In this document: positions 1-7,654 of the stretch, one piece after another
Numbering within the stretch: the stretch's first letter is position 1
Layout: every line of letters begins with the position of its first letter
Assembly: GCF_001312865.1 (NCBI RefSeq)
Contig: NZ_BBER01000005.1
Coordinates: 1-64,000 of the forward strand
DNA from: Lacticaseibacillus thailandensis DSM 22698 = JCM 13996
GTDB taxonomy: Bacteria; Bacillota; Bacilli; Lactobacillales; Lactobacillaceae
Direction: 5' to 3'
Length of the DNA stretch: 64,000 nucleotides
The notes under the pieces: model-generated
What the model saw: the letters and a program-made list of their open reading frames with translations, nothing else
What the model was told of the DNA's origin: nothing
Database searches by the model: none
Position numbers and translations under genes: made by a program

Positions 1-1182
1 TTGACCTACTCCGGCTCGACGAGCAAGTCGATCTCCGCAGTACAGAGCGCATCGAAGTCGACATCCGAATCCATCTCGGCAGTGCTGAGTGGTTCTCAGA
101 GTACCAGCAAGTCCAGCAGCAAGAGCTTATCGACGGCAACGTCGTTGAGCAAGTCGGCAAGCCTGTCTGATTCCCTGAGTGATTCGGCAGTCAAGAGTGG
201 TTCCATGAGTTCTTCACGGTCCACGTCCGAATCGATCTCGATCAACCACAGTCAGTCCAAGAGTGCTTCATTGAGCAGCTCCGAATCTACGTCAGAGGAT
301 AAGAGCGAATCTGAATCGGCAAGTCGTTCACTAAGTGAAAGCATTAGTAAGAACCCATCCGTGACGCCGTCACAATCGGCCTCCGCTTCCAAGAGTGCTA
401 GTGAGAGTACCAGCAAGTCACTGTCTACTTCGATGAGTGCATCTACATCGACGCAGGCATCGCGGAGCCAGTCACTAAGTGCTTCACTGAGCGGCAGTCG
501 TTCAGGTGAACACTCCGGTAGTCAGTCGTTGAGCCTATCACTGAGCGCAAGCCAGTCGAAGTTGACGTCGCAGAGCAAGTCGGCCGACAAGAGTCAGTCC
601 ACGAGCGTTTCAACTTCGCAGAGTACGGAGCAGTCACGGAGCACGTCACTGAGTGGGTCGGTTTCTGGCAGCCTGTCGAATTCCAAGGCTAATAGTCAGA
701 GCAAGTCGGTCAGCGTTTCAAACTCGATTGAGACGTCGAAGTCCAAGTCCACTAGTGTTTCTGACAGTCTCAGCACCGTTCAGTCACGCAGCGCTTCGTT
801 GAGCAAGTCTTCGTCCCGTTCTAAGTCCCTGTCGGTAGCGGCTAACCCGAAGCCAGCTAAGTCTCAACAGACTGGCACGACTGGTGGTCACCGTCTACCA
901 CAAACAGGTGGGACCTTGCCACAAACTGGCGGTAATGGCGTTTCAGTTGCAACCGGCACTGGTCACTATCTGCCACAGACTGGTGGTAATGGTATTGCGC
1001 TGGCCGCTGGCACGACTGGCAGTCACCGTCTACCAGGCACTGGTAGCACAGCCCACGGGCTACACACGTTACCACAAACTGGTGATAGTAATTCCGACCA
1101 GTTAGCGGCAATGGGGATCGAACTACTCAGCGTAATCGCTCTGTTGGGATTGATCTTACGTAGGAAGCACCAGGAAGATTAA
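1..1182 (+). CDS. Serine-rich repeat LPxTG-anchored surface protein, 3' part
   Basis: The frame is open from the first base, so the true start lies upstream and only the C-terminal 393 residues are seen. Residues 1-280 are an S-x-S-x low-complexity stalk, rich in Ser with Lys, Ala, Thr and Leu, typical of serine-rich glycoprotein adhesins. Residues 290-365 carry LPQTGG three times, then LPGTGS, then LPQTGD, followed by a hydrophobic segment (LLSVIALLGLIL) and the basic tail RRKHQED. That order is a sortase A sorting signal, and the protein should be covalently linked to peptidoglycan. The extra upstream LPQTGG copies are unusual. No glycosyltransferase or SecA2 gene is in view. A terminator follows. 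Confidence 0.9.
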   Translation: MTYSGSTSKSISAVQSASKSTSESISAVLSGSQSTSKSSSKSLSTATSLSKSASLSDSLSDSAVKSGSMSSSRSTSESISINHSQSKSASLSSSESTSEDKSESESASRSLSESISKNPSVTPSQSASASKSASESTSKSLSTSMSASTSTQASRSQSLSASLSGSRSGEHSGSQSLSLSLSASQSKLTSQSKSADKSQSTSVSTSQSTEQSRSTSLSGSVSGSLSNSKANSQSKSVSVSNSIETSKSKSTSVSDSLSTVQSRSASLSKSSSRSKSLSVAANPKPAKSQQTGTTGGHRLPQTGGTLPQTGGNGVSVATGTGHYLPQTGGNGIALAAGTTGSHRLPGTGSTAHGLHTLPQTGDSNSDQLAAMGIELLSVIALLGLILRRKHQED

Positions 1183-1220
1183 CAATCATCATCGCACCTC
1201 GGATGGTGAATAAATGAAAA

Positions 1221-1277
1221 GACACAACGGTCCATTTCGACCCTTTGACGAGGCGGATGGTCGTTGTGCCTTTTTTT
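1221..1277 (+). terminator. Rho-independent terminator after the surface protein
   Basis: An imperfect inverted repeat (GACACAACGGTCCA with TGGTCGTTGTGCC) is followed directly by seven T residues. It lies 40 nt after the adhesin stop codon. Confidence 0.75.
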
Positions 1278-1356
1278 GTGTTGCCAAAAGCTGAACCTGT
1301 TAAAAATAATGTTTACTGGTGTGAACGAGTATAACTTTTTCCCCGGCTTTTGGTGT

Positions 1357-1362
1357 TATACT
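1357..1362 (+). promoter_or_regulatory. Putative extended -10 for ydbS-ydbT
   Basis: TATACT preceded by TG one base upstream (TGTTATACT) fits an extended -10 element about 75 nt before the first gene of the PH-domain pair. No convincing -35 is seen. Confidence 0.45.
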
Positions 1363-1437
1363 TTGAATAACATTAAAGCGGATGACTATTGAATAACACT
1401 GTGCGGAGACTTTACGGACTCTGGGGGAAGAAGAGCA

Positions 1438-1910
1438 ATGCAAACAACACAACAATTACCGGCACAAATCAAGCGAATCTGGGCGCTGAGTGCCGTGGGG
1501 TCGTTATGCGCCGGTGTGGTGATTACGGCGGGTTTGGCGGTGGCAAATCACCTATGGTCGTGGCCGCTGTGGTTAGTGTGGGCCGCATTGGGCTTGACCG
1601 TGGCTGAATTTTTGGTGGAATTGGCGTTAGTTCCATACCGTTACCGGTTTTCAGAATATTCAATCACGGATAACGCGGTGGAGATCCAGTCGGGCTTCGT
1701 TATGCGTAAACGGATTGCCATCCCCATCGCCCGAATTCAGAACGTTACCCTGAAGGCAGGGCACTGATGCACTGGCAACACCTAGAGCAGGTGGTGATTG
1801 CGACGGCCGCGACTACGCATGACATAGAGGGTGTGGAAACGGCGGTCGCCACGCACCTGCGTGAACTGATTATGGCGCGCGCAATGGAGGTACAAGACAA
1901 TGACCTCTAA
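1438..1910 (+). pseudogene. ydbS: YdbS-like PH-domain membrane protein, one frameshift
   Basis: The first 109 codons encode two membrane segments (about residues 16-60) and the start of a bacterial PH (bPH2) domain ending in IPIARIQNVTLKAG. The frame then stops at 1767, but the next frame continues with HWQHLEQVVIATAATTHDIEG, exactly what YdbS homologues have next. One missing C in the run after GCAGGG near 1758 restores a 157-residue protein. The stop overlaps the ATG of the following YdbT-like gene, so the two are translationally coupled. YdbS/YdbT pairs are membrane proteins of uncertain role; in Bacillus they are linked to protection against foreign bacteriocins. Confidence 0.75.
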
Positions 1911-3367
1911 ACCACGGCACCTGCATCCACTTGCCATGCTAGTTGATAGTATTCAGTTGCTGTGGATGCTGATTGTTTTAGTCTTCGTGGATTTGGTGAG
2001 TGATAACGCCGCGCGGGCCAGCCTAATCAACGGGGCCACGCGGTGGTTAGTCCTCGTGATTTTGGCGGTGGTGGCGGCACTCGCGCTATTTGTGGTGCTG
2101 CCGTATTGGCGTACTACCTATGAACTGTCCAATCAGGCATTACCCTCAACCAAGGCGTTCTGCGCCGGCAGCACCGGCACGTCACGTACGCGCGCATCCA
2201 GACGGTGCAGCATCTACAATGGTTCTTCATGAAGCCGTTGCACTTGGAAAAGGTGCAGATTGAAACCGCCGCGCGTGGCGGGGGCTCGGGCGAGATTGTA
2301 CTCACACTAGTGCCGATCGCCGTCGGCCAAGAAATTGAGGCCCGGCACCAGGCTGCGCGGGCCGCCAACCAAACGGCAAATATTGAGGTGCCGGTGGCTC
2401 AAGAGATGCCTACCACTCCGGCAGTGCGGGCAACCACCTACCAGCTGCCCATGGACGAGTTAATGCTCTTTGGCATCACGTCGTTGGGGTTCGTACCACT
2501 CCTGTTGCTGCTCATCGCGGTGGGGTCACGGGTCAGTGACTTTTTTTCCGGGGCTAGTCGACTGGGCTTCCCGGTTGGTTACCCGGTTACCGGTTCTGGC
2601 AGTCATCGTCGTCGGGCTCCTCGCGCTGGTGGGCGGGATCATAATCGAGTTCGCACGCATCTTGATCCGTTACTGGGGCTTTACGCTCAGTTTTGACGGT
2701 CAGCAGCTGCATTCACGCAAAGGGTTACTGCAAACCAGTACCGTCACGGCGCATGCGCGGCGGATTCAAGCGGTGCGGTACAAACAAAATATTATCCGTC
2801 AGTGGCTACACGTGGGGACGGCCCAAGTGATTTTGGCGGCAAACGTGGCCAATAATGAGGATGACAAGGACATGGTCATTTACCCGCTAGCCCACCAGGA
2901 CAAGGTGTGGATGTTGTTAAGTAAATACGTCAACTGGTTACCAGCCCGTTACGCGCGCTCCACGTGGTGAGTACGGGATACTGGGCGTTAATTCGTAATG
3001 CGATGATTTTACCTGCTATCGTGGTGTTGCCCTGCCTAATTTGGCTACGGCCATGGGGGTGGTTCAGCCTGGCGCTGCTGGTTTGGGGTGGGGTGCAGGG
3101 ACGTTACGCCGCCACGCGCCGTGCTACGCCATTCAGGGCCACTTTGCGTGGTTACAAACTGGTCGGTGGTTTGAACGCGAGCTCCTGGTAGTACCGCGCA
3201 TCCGCGTGCAGTCCCTCACGGTGCGGCAATCCTGGTGGATGGTGCGCACGGGGTTGGCACACGTGCGGGTGATTCTGCGACGGGGCGATGGCGATTACCA
3301 AGTGGATCTGCGCTACGTGCCGTTGGCAGTTGGTGACGCGTTGTATCGCTGGTATATCGGCAATTAA
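1900..3367 (+). pseudogene. ydbT: YdbT-like multi-PH-domain membrane protein, several frameshifts
   Basis: Starts at ATG 1900 inside the end of ydbS. Homology runs through at least five segments in changing frames: MTSKPRHLHPLAMLVDS to about 2145, YARIQTVQHLQWFFMKPLH to about 2550, LPVLAVIVVGLLALVGGII to about 2960, VSTGYWALIRNAM to about 3140, and WFERELLVVPRIRVQSL to the stop at 3367. Together they give the expected ~490 residues: paired membrane segments, each followed by a bPH2 domain. Each junction is explained by a one-base indel. This is the densest cluster of frame breaks in the window. Real decay cannot be excluded here, but the intact protein motifs on both sides argue for sequencing error. 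Confidence 0.7.
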
Positions 3368-3388
3368 AGGCCCAATTAGTTGGACCCT

Positions 3389-3417
3389 GTGACAGTAAGC
3401 GGCATTGGCGGTAGAAT
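3389..3417 (+). promoter_or_regulatory. Putative luxS promoter
   Basis: GTGACA (3389-3394), a 17-nt spacer and TAGAAT (3412-3417) form a good housekeeping promoter about 75 nt upstream of luxS. Confidence 0.6.
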
Positions 3418-3493
3418 AGTATTAATGATTCGCCGTAGTTGAGACGGTCAGCAATTTCCCGACTTTTCGGGGCAGAAAGGAAGCTTTTGATTT

Positions 3494-3979
3494 ATGACTA
3501 AGCCACAGACAAAAGTAGAAAGTTTTCAGTTGGACCACACGGCGGTTAAGGCGCCTTATGTACGTTTGATTACCGTTGAGACCGGGAACAAGGGCGACAA
3601 GATCAGCAACTTTGACCTGCGCCTCGTTCAGCCAAACGAGAATGCCATTCCTACGGCCGGCCTGCACACCATCGAGCACTTGCTGGCAGGTTTGCTGCGT
3701 GACCGCATGGACGGTATCATTGACTGCTCACCATTCGGTTGCCGGACCGGTTTCCACCTGATTACTTGGGGTGAGCACTCCACCACCGAGGTCGCCAAGG
3801 CCTTGAAGAGCTCATTGGAACAGATTGCCAATGACATCAAGTGGGAAGACGTTCCGGGCACGGACATCAAGAGTTGTGGGAATTACCGTGACCACAGCCT
3901 GTTCTCCGCTAAGGAATGGTCCAAGAAGATTCTGTCCGAAGGTATCTCCGACGACCCATTCCAGCGTAACGTGATTTAA
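3494..3979 (+). CDS. luxS: S-ribosylhomocysteine lyase LuxS
   Basis: Cleaves S-ribosylhomocysteine to homocysteine and DPD, the precursor of autoinducer-2, in the activated methyl cycle. The 161-residue length fits the family (about 157). The zinc-binding HTIEH motif is at residues 58-62, the catalytic Cys at 83 in [11 protein letters not shown], and the third metal ligand Cys128 in [11 protein letters not shown]. The start has an AAAGGAAG-type site upstream. The frame is intact. It sits alone between its own promoter and a strong terminator, with no methyl-cycle partner adjacent. Confidence 0.97.
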   Translation: MTKPQTKVESFQLDHTAVKAPYVRLITVETGNKGDKISNFDLRLVQPNENAIPTAGLHTIEHLLAGLLRDRMDGIIDCSPFGCRTGFHLITWGEHSTTEVAKALKSSLEQIANDIKWEDVPGTDIKSCGNYRDHSLFSAKEWSKKILSEGISDDPFQRNVI

Positions 3980-4014
3980 TTATCCGGTCTACCAAGTAAC
4001 GGGGTAGATTTAGC

Positions 4015-4066
4015 CAAAGCCGCAGTCTGACAGTGTAACGCTGTGTGGACTGCGGCTTTGTTATTG
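4015..4066 (+). terminator. luxS terminator
   Basis: AGCCGCAGTC pairs with GACTGCGGCT around a loop that itself contains a short stem, followed by TTGTTATT. It lies 35 nt after the luxS stop. Confidence 0.75.
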
Positions 4067-4165
4067 CCAGGGGAACATTAACATAAAATGTCAAAAAAAT
4101 GAGAATTTTGGCTAATGGTTGACCCGTAAGAAATTTTAAAAGTAATGGGCAAAAGGTGGTTCAAA

Positions 4166-4188
4166 TACGGCTAACAAGTGTTATTATT
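4166..4188 (+). promoter_or_regulatory. Possible promoter of first AP2 gene
   Basis: An extended -10 TGTTATTAT, with a weak TTCAAA -35 about 16 nt upstream, would start a transcript near 4195. That gives a leader of about 250 nt before the gene at 4451. Confidence 0.4.
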
Positions 4189-4263
4189 ATTGTTAATGAG
4201 GGCGACAGGCGCGCACCGTGTGTGGACGTCTGGACAGCTTACCCGTTTTGCCGGGTGAACCAA

Positions 4264-4391
4264 GTATGACGCGGGGCCCTGAGGTGTTTTGTGTACGCTT
4301 TTGCCTATATGATGCAGGCAAGCAGTGGTTATCGCCAGATAACAACTGCTGTTCGCGGTGGGGGTCGCGTGTACACAAAGCCGCGTCATAC
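4264..4391 (+). ncRNA. Structured leader RNA upstream of first AP2 gene
   Basis: Nested complementary arms form one closed branched fold. P1 is 4264-4274 with 4381-4391, 11 perfect pairs. P2 is 4288-4296 with 4371-4379, 9 perfect pairs, extended by GC/GC beyond a 2-nt bulge. Two hairpins sit inside: 4301-4306 with 4316-4321 (loop 9 nt), and 4321-4333 with 4338-4350 (12 pairs, one G-A mismatch, GCCA loop). No substantial ORF with a ribosome site explains the sequence. It is placed 60 nt before the AP2 gene, so a cis-regulatory RNA or a protein-bound DNA cruciform are both possible. I do not recognise a known riboswitch class. Confidence 0.55.
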
Positions 4392-4450
4392 GTCTTCGGG
4401 GAAGTAGGTCACGGTCGAGGTAGCGTGCTGTGATTGAAAGGATGACGAAG

Positions 4451-4939
4451 ATGAAACGAGTTGACATGACCGGACGCACCTTTGCCCGGTTAACCGTGTT
4501 GAAGTACGCTGGCAATGATCCGCACACTGGTAACGCCCAATGGCTGTGTCAGTGTGTCTGCGGCCGCCAGGTCGTTGTGGACGGTTACCGTTTACGCAAA
4601 GGGATGACTCGCAGTTGCGGTTGTTTACGTTCGGAGGTTGCGCGGCGCAGCATTATGCACAATGAAGCCACGCGCGCTCAAATGCAAACGAAAAACTGCA
4701 CTGAAGATATTCGTTTCGGCATTATGATGACGCGTCGTCGTAGTAACCACAGCGGGGTTGTTGGCGTTTGTTACGACAAGAAGACCGATATGTGGGTAGC
4801 GCGGATGATGTACAAGGGTAAGTTGGTATTGAACCAACGTTCCAAGGACTTCGACACCGCGCGGCGTGCACGAATGGCTGCTGAAATTGAGTACCTGGGG
4901 CGGACGCAAAGCGACGCTCTCGAGCAGGCTATTAGCTAA
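4451..4939 (+). CDS. Zinc-knuckle and AP2-domain protein, copy 1
   Basis: The protein has two modules. The N-terminal part starts DMTGRTFARLTVL and carries WLCQCVCG and SCGC, four or more cysteines likely to bind zinc. The C-terminal part (SGVVGVCYDKKTDMWVARM, about residues 98-155) matches the AP2/ERF DNA-binding domain found in phage and lactobacillal proteins. I chose ATG 4451 because AAAGG at 4437-4441 is well spaced; a GTG at 4430 would extend it by seven residues. Length is 162 residues with an intact frame. A paralogue follows at 5391. AP2 domains of this kind occur in homing endonucleases, but no HNH nuclease motif is visible. DNA- or RNA-binding regulator is the likely role. Confidence 0.75.
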   Translation: MKRVDMTGRTFARLTVLKYAGNDPHTGNAQWLCQCVCGRQVVVDGYRLRKGMTRSCGCLRSEVARRSIMHNEATRAQMQTKNCTEDIRFGIMMTRRRSNHSGVVGVCYDKKTDMWVARMMYKGKLVLNQRSKDFDTARRARMAAEIEYLGRTQSDALEQAIS

Positions 4940-4996
4940 TCACAGCACCACACCATTGCGGTGATGATATTTACAATTTGGGGAACGGGTATGATG

Positions 4997-5040
4997 ATGG
5001 TCCGCTACTGCACGTGAACGTGTAGTGGCGGACCATTTTG
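4997..5040 (+). terminator. Long hairpin, likely terminator of first AP2 gene
   Basis: ATGGTCCGC (4997-5005) pairs with GCGGACCAT (5028-5036), continued inward by ACT/AGT and CACG/CGTG to an 18-bp stem with a 4-nt loop. Only four T residues follow. Confidence 0.6.
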
Positions 5041-5302
5041 CGTGGTTAGTAGTGTAAGTCATGGTGTGCTTGTTGCAAGCGTACCCGCATGCCGGATGTG
5101 TGAAATAGGATAGTACCTGTGACGGTGTCAAGACTGTTTTTTTACATTTTTTTTGTATATGCTCGGTAAATGCGTGGTGACGGAGTTCGTGGAATTGCCA
5201 GGCGTTATTTACCTGTAACATAAGCGGGGAAGTAGTGGAAACACGATACTGTCCGTGGCATAATTAGGATAAGGCGGTGAACCAGTCTGGGGGGATTGGT
5301 CA

Positions 5303-5369
5303 TTGCTAGTCGTCGGTCGTTTTCAGTACAGCTTGGGGGCTGTACGGGGCCGAGCAACAATACTAGTAA
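5303..5369 (+). ncRNA. Structured leader RNA upstream of second AP2 gene
   Basis: Three co-axial helices can form: 5303-5310 with 5362-5369 (8 pairs, one G-U), 5313-5318 with 5348-5353 (6 pairs), and 5326-5332 with 5339-5345 (7 perfect pairs). The fold ends 9 nt before the ribosome binding site of the gene at 5391. An alternative stem (TGA-CCAGTC with GATTGGTCA, about 5278-5303) would compete for its base. The rest of the 440-nt gap between the two AP2 genes shows an AT-rich T-tract stretch near 5140-5160 and no gene. Confidence 0.5.
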
Positions 5370-5390
5370 CAACAAACGGGAGTGAGTTTA

Positions 5391-5948
5391 TTGACAAGAA
5401 TTGATTTGACCGGTCAGCGGTTTGGGCGCTTAACGGTGTTCGAATTTGCGAGTCGTAACCCATTGAATGGTAATGCTAACTGGCTATGCCGCTGTGATTG
5501 CGGGAACGAAGTGATCGTTGATGGTTACCGGTTGCGGAAGGGCCAAACGCAAAGCTGCGGTTGCTACCGGGCTGAGGTTTCGCGTAAGAACATCCTGTCT
5601 CAGGAGAAGACGCGGGCCCAGATGGTCAAGCACCACATCAGCGAGAAGGCGCACGTGGACGGGATGACCGTTTTGCGGAGTACCAACAGCAGTGGCGTGG
5701 TGGGCGTCAGCTTTGACAAGCAGTCTTCCAAGTGGGTTGCCCGGATGATGTATGAGGGGCGCCTCGTGCTCAACGAGCAGTTCCACAGTTTTGAGGCTGC
5801 ATGCAACGCGCGGTTTGCGGCGGAAGAGCGCTACATTGGCCCTGAGAAACTCAACAAGGCGCGTCAGGCCCAGATGATTAAGCTAGCACGGCGGCAGAGC
5901 CGTGGCAGTCGGGCCAAGACCAAGCAGGCCGTGGCTGTCGGCAAATAG
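5391..5948 (+). CDS. Zinc-knuckle and AP2-domain protein, copy 2
   Basis: Paralogue of the gene at 4451. It begins RIDLTGQRFGRLTVFEF, has WLCRCDCG and SCGC as the zinc-knuckle cysteines, and ends with an AP2 domain (SGVVGVSFDKQSSKWVARM) plus a basic Arg/Lys/Gln tail of about 30 residues not present in copy 1. I place the start at TTG 5391, which has GGGAG at 5378-5382 eight bases upstream; GTG 5382 would overlap that site. The frame is intact, 185 residues. The basic tail supports nucleic-acid binding. Duplication together with its folded leader suggests a self-contained regulatory unit. A bidirectional terminator follows. Confidence 0.75.
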   Translation: MTRIDLTGQRFGRLTVFEFASRNPLNGNANWLCRCDCGNEVIVDGYRLRKGQTQSCGCYRAEVSRKNILSQEKTRAQMVKHHISEKAHVDGMTVLRSTNSSGVVGVSFDKQSSKWVARMMYEGRLVLNEQFHSFEAACNARFAAEERYIGPEKLNKARQAQMIKLARRQSRGSRAKTKQAVAVGK

Positions 5949-5970
5949 CCTTAGATTAAACAGATCAAAC

Positions 5971-6004
5971 AAAAAGTGTGGGACGCTGGTCCCACACTTT
6001 TTTT
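5971..6004. terminator. Bidirectional terminator
   Basis: AAAAAGTGTGGGAC and GTCCCACACTTTTTTT are perfectly complementary around a 4-nt loop, with A and T tracts on both sides. It serves the AP2 gene on the + strand and the small membrane gene on the - strand. Confidence 0.9.
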
Positions 6005-6051
6005 AATACAATCACGGATTACACTCCGCTTACTAGCACTGGTCGGTGCCG

Positions 6052-6255
6052 TTACCGGCGTCCTGCCGCACCGCCGTTGACTGCCACCATCAGGAAGGCA
6101 ATGCCAACGGCGACTGCGATTACGCCAAAGCCGGCGTTGATGAACCCGAGTACAACAAACTTGGTGAGGCCGGCAACAATCTGGTAAATACCGACCCCCA
6201 TCAGGCATAACCCCAGGAGACCAAGCGTCACAAAAGCCCACGCGTGCATGTTCAA
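6052..6255 (-). CDS. Small two-helix membrane protein
   Basis: About 67 residues with two hydrophobic helices (AFVTLGLLGLCLMGVGIYQIV and VVLGFINAGFGVIAVAVGIAF regions) and a short Gly/Ala/Arg tail. GGGGTG lies six bases before TTG 6255, which I prefer; ATG 6249 and GTG 6264 are alternatives. It resembles the many short uncharacterised membrane proteins of lactobacilli, and no function can be assigned. It stands alone between nanE and the bidirectional terminator. Confidence 0.6.
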   Translation of the reverse strand: MNMHAWAFVTLGLLGLCLMGVGIYQIVAGLTKFVVLGFINAGFGVIAVAVGIAFLMVAVNGGAAGRR

Positions 6256-6412
6256 TTTATTCACCCCACATGAAGAACCGCGTTGCGCAACTGGATAGCT
6301 AGCGCGGCTTTACTGTAGGCAAAGTATGCGCTTACAACCATCCGCATTTCATTCTAACGCAACGGGTCGGCGCGGTGCAACTTACCCAGCGGTGACGTGG
6401 CACTAGTCACGC

Positions 6413-7111
6413 CTAGGCGTGCATTCCTGCAACAAACCGCTGCGTGATCTCCATGGGACGGGTAATGGCGCCACCGACCACGACGGCCAGCGCGCCCACC
6501 TCGAGCATACGTTGGGCTTGTTCTGGCTGCTGGACGTGGCCTTCCGCGATGGTCGGCACCCCGGCGGCCGCTAGGCGTTGCACGAGGTCAAACGGTGGAA
6601 CGGGGATATCCTTGCTGGCCTCAGTGTAGCCACACAGGGTGGTTCCCACGTAATCGCACCCAGCAGTACGCGCCGCGATGCCTTCATCGTAGGTGGCGAT
6701 GTCAGCCATCAGAAGCTGGTCGGGATACTTGGCTTTGATCGCATGGACAAAGTCGCGGACGCTTTGGCCGTCATGACGCGGCCGGTCAGTGCAGTCGAGC
6801 GCAATTACAGCGACATGGGTAGCATGCAGTTCGTCGACCTCCCGCATGGTAGCGGTGATGTAGGGTGCTTCTGGCGGGTAATCCCGCTTGATGATGCCAA
6901 TAATGGGCAGGTGGACGACTGCCTGGATCTGCTGAATATCGCGGACGGTATTGGCGCGGATGCCGGCTGCCCCGCCCCGGGCAGCGGCCCGGGCCATTAG
7001 TGGCATGACGCCACCCTGGGACGTATACAGCGGTTCATCCGGTAGGGCTTGGCAAGACACGATGAGGCGCCCGCCAACAGCCGCGTCAAATTCTTCATGT
7101 TTCATGGTCAA
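6413..7111 (-). CDS. nanE: N-acetylmannosamine-6-phosphate 2-epimerase NanE
   Basis: Converts ManNAc-6-P to GlcNAc-6-P in sialic acid / N-acetylmannosamine catabolism. The 232-residue protein shows the family signatures GRLIVSCQALPDEPL near the N terminus, GIRANTVRDI, LPIIGIIKRDYP, the catalytic-region DIATYDEG, and GGAITRP at the C-terminal phosphate site of a TIM barrel. The frame is intact. No nanA, nanK or sialic acid transporter is adjacent, so it is an orphan here; it may still serve ManNAc salvage. AATTAACCTCC upstream on the complementary strand gives a good ribosome site. Confidence 0.93.
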   Translation of the reverse strand: MTMKHEEFDAAVGGRLIVSCQALPDEPLYTSQGGVMPLMARAAARGGAAGIRANTVRDIQQIQAVVHLPIIGIIKRDYPPEAPYITATMREVDELHATHVAVIALDCTDRPRHDGQSVRDFVHAIKAKYPDQLLMADIATYDEGIAARTAGCDYVGTTLCGYTEASKDIPVPPFDLVQRLAAAGVPTIAEGHVQQPEQAQRMLEVGALAVVVGGAITRPMEITQRFVAGMHA

Positions 7112-7420
7112 TTAACCTCCACTGGGTCTAAACCACTCAGCGTACTGGCGGTTTGGACCAATCACTATACTTACAGCATAGCTAACGGGTTGGCCGTAGT
7201 AAACCCTTTCATATTGTACTGACCTGAGATTGCAGGACGTGGAGGCGGGTTTTGCCAGCAGTAAAAATTTATCTTGCGGGCCAGCGCGTCGTGGCGGCGT
7301 TGCGTGGTTGGGGGTGTGGCGTGCATGTTAGTGAGACGGTAAGCTGTAGTTGTGCCTGTTTTCCCCCAATGAAGCAGGCCGCCCCTGATCCCCAATAGGC
7401 GCCGCGCATGATTCCGTGCG
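7112..7420. other. Intergenic region without a supported gene
   Basis: Divergent region between nanE and the EAL gene. The only reading frames are unsupported by composition or ribosome sites. It should hold the nanE promoter, but I cannot pick convincing -35/-10 boxes. Confidence 0.4.
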
Positions 7421-7465
7421 TGGCGTTTTGTGGAGATAAAGGCTAATTTAGCCTGGGGTGTAAGT

Positions 7466-7507
7466 GCCCTACGCGGTAACGTTTGCGGGGCGCAACTCGT
7501 TTTGAAA
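7466..7507. repeat. Solo arm of a palindromic repeat
   Basis: TGCCCTACGCGGTAACG and TTTGCGGGGCGCAACTCG match, with about 80% identity over 40 nt, the right arm of the inverted repeat at 23797-23914. A small hairpin (AGGCTA/TAGCCT, 7440-7454) just before it mirrors the inner hairpin of the full copy. A decayed copy of the same element is likely. Confidence 0.5.
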
Positions 7508-7654
7508 TCAACGGGGCCTGGATCCGTAGCTGTTCAACACATTTACTACCTAACTTTATGGGCACCACCAGTTACAGCCATGAATGTGCAAGTATGGGTA
7601 GTTAGTGGCATAATGAAATTATTAGCAATTACAATGAGGACTGGTCTGACGCAG

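Noticed and set aside
3368-3493. Considered a SAM-type riboswitch upstream of luxS
   Set aside because: Too short and without the K-turn and pseudoknot sequences; only a small CCCGA/TCGGG hairpin is seen.
4171-4527. Open frames on both strands across the first AP2 leader (for example 4218-4433 + and 4171-4527 -)
   Set aside because: No ribosome sites, no protein-like pattern, and the stretch is explained by nested RNA stems.
7171-7395. 74-codon frame on the - strand upstream of the EAL gene
   Set aside because: Low-complexity composition, no ribosome binding site, no recognisable family.
7430-7654. N-terminal extension of the EAL protein
   Set aside because: Overlaps a repeat arm and has no similarity to EAL proteins; a start at 7634 or 7655 is more sensible.
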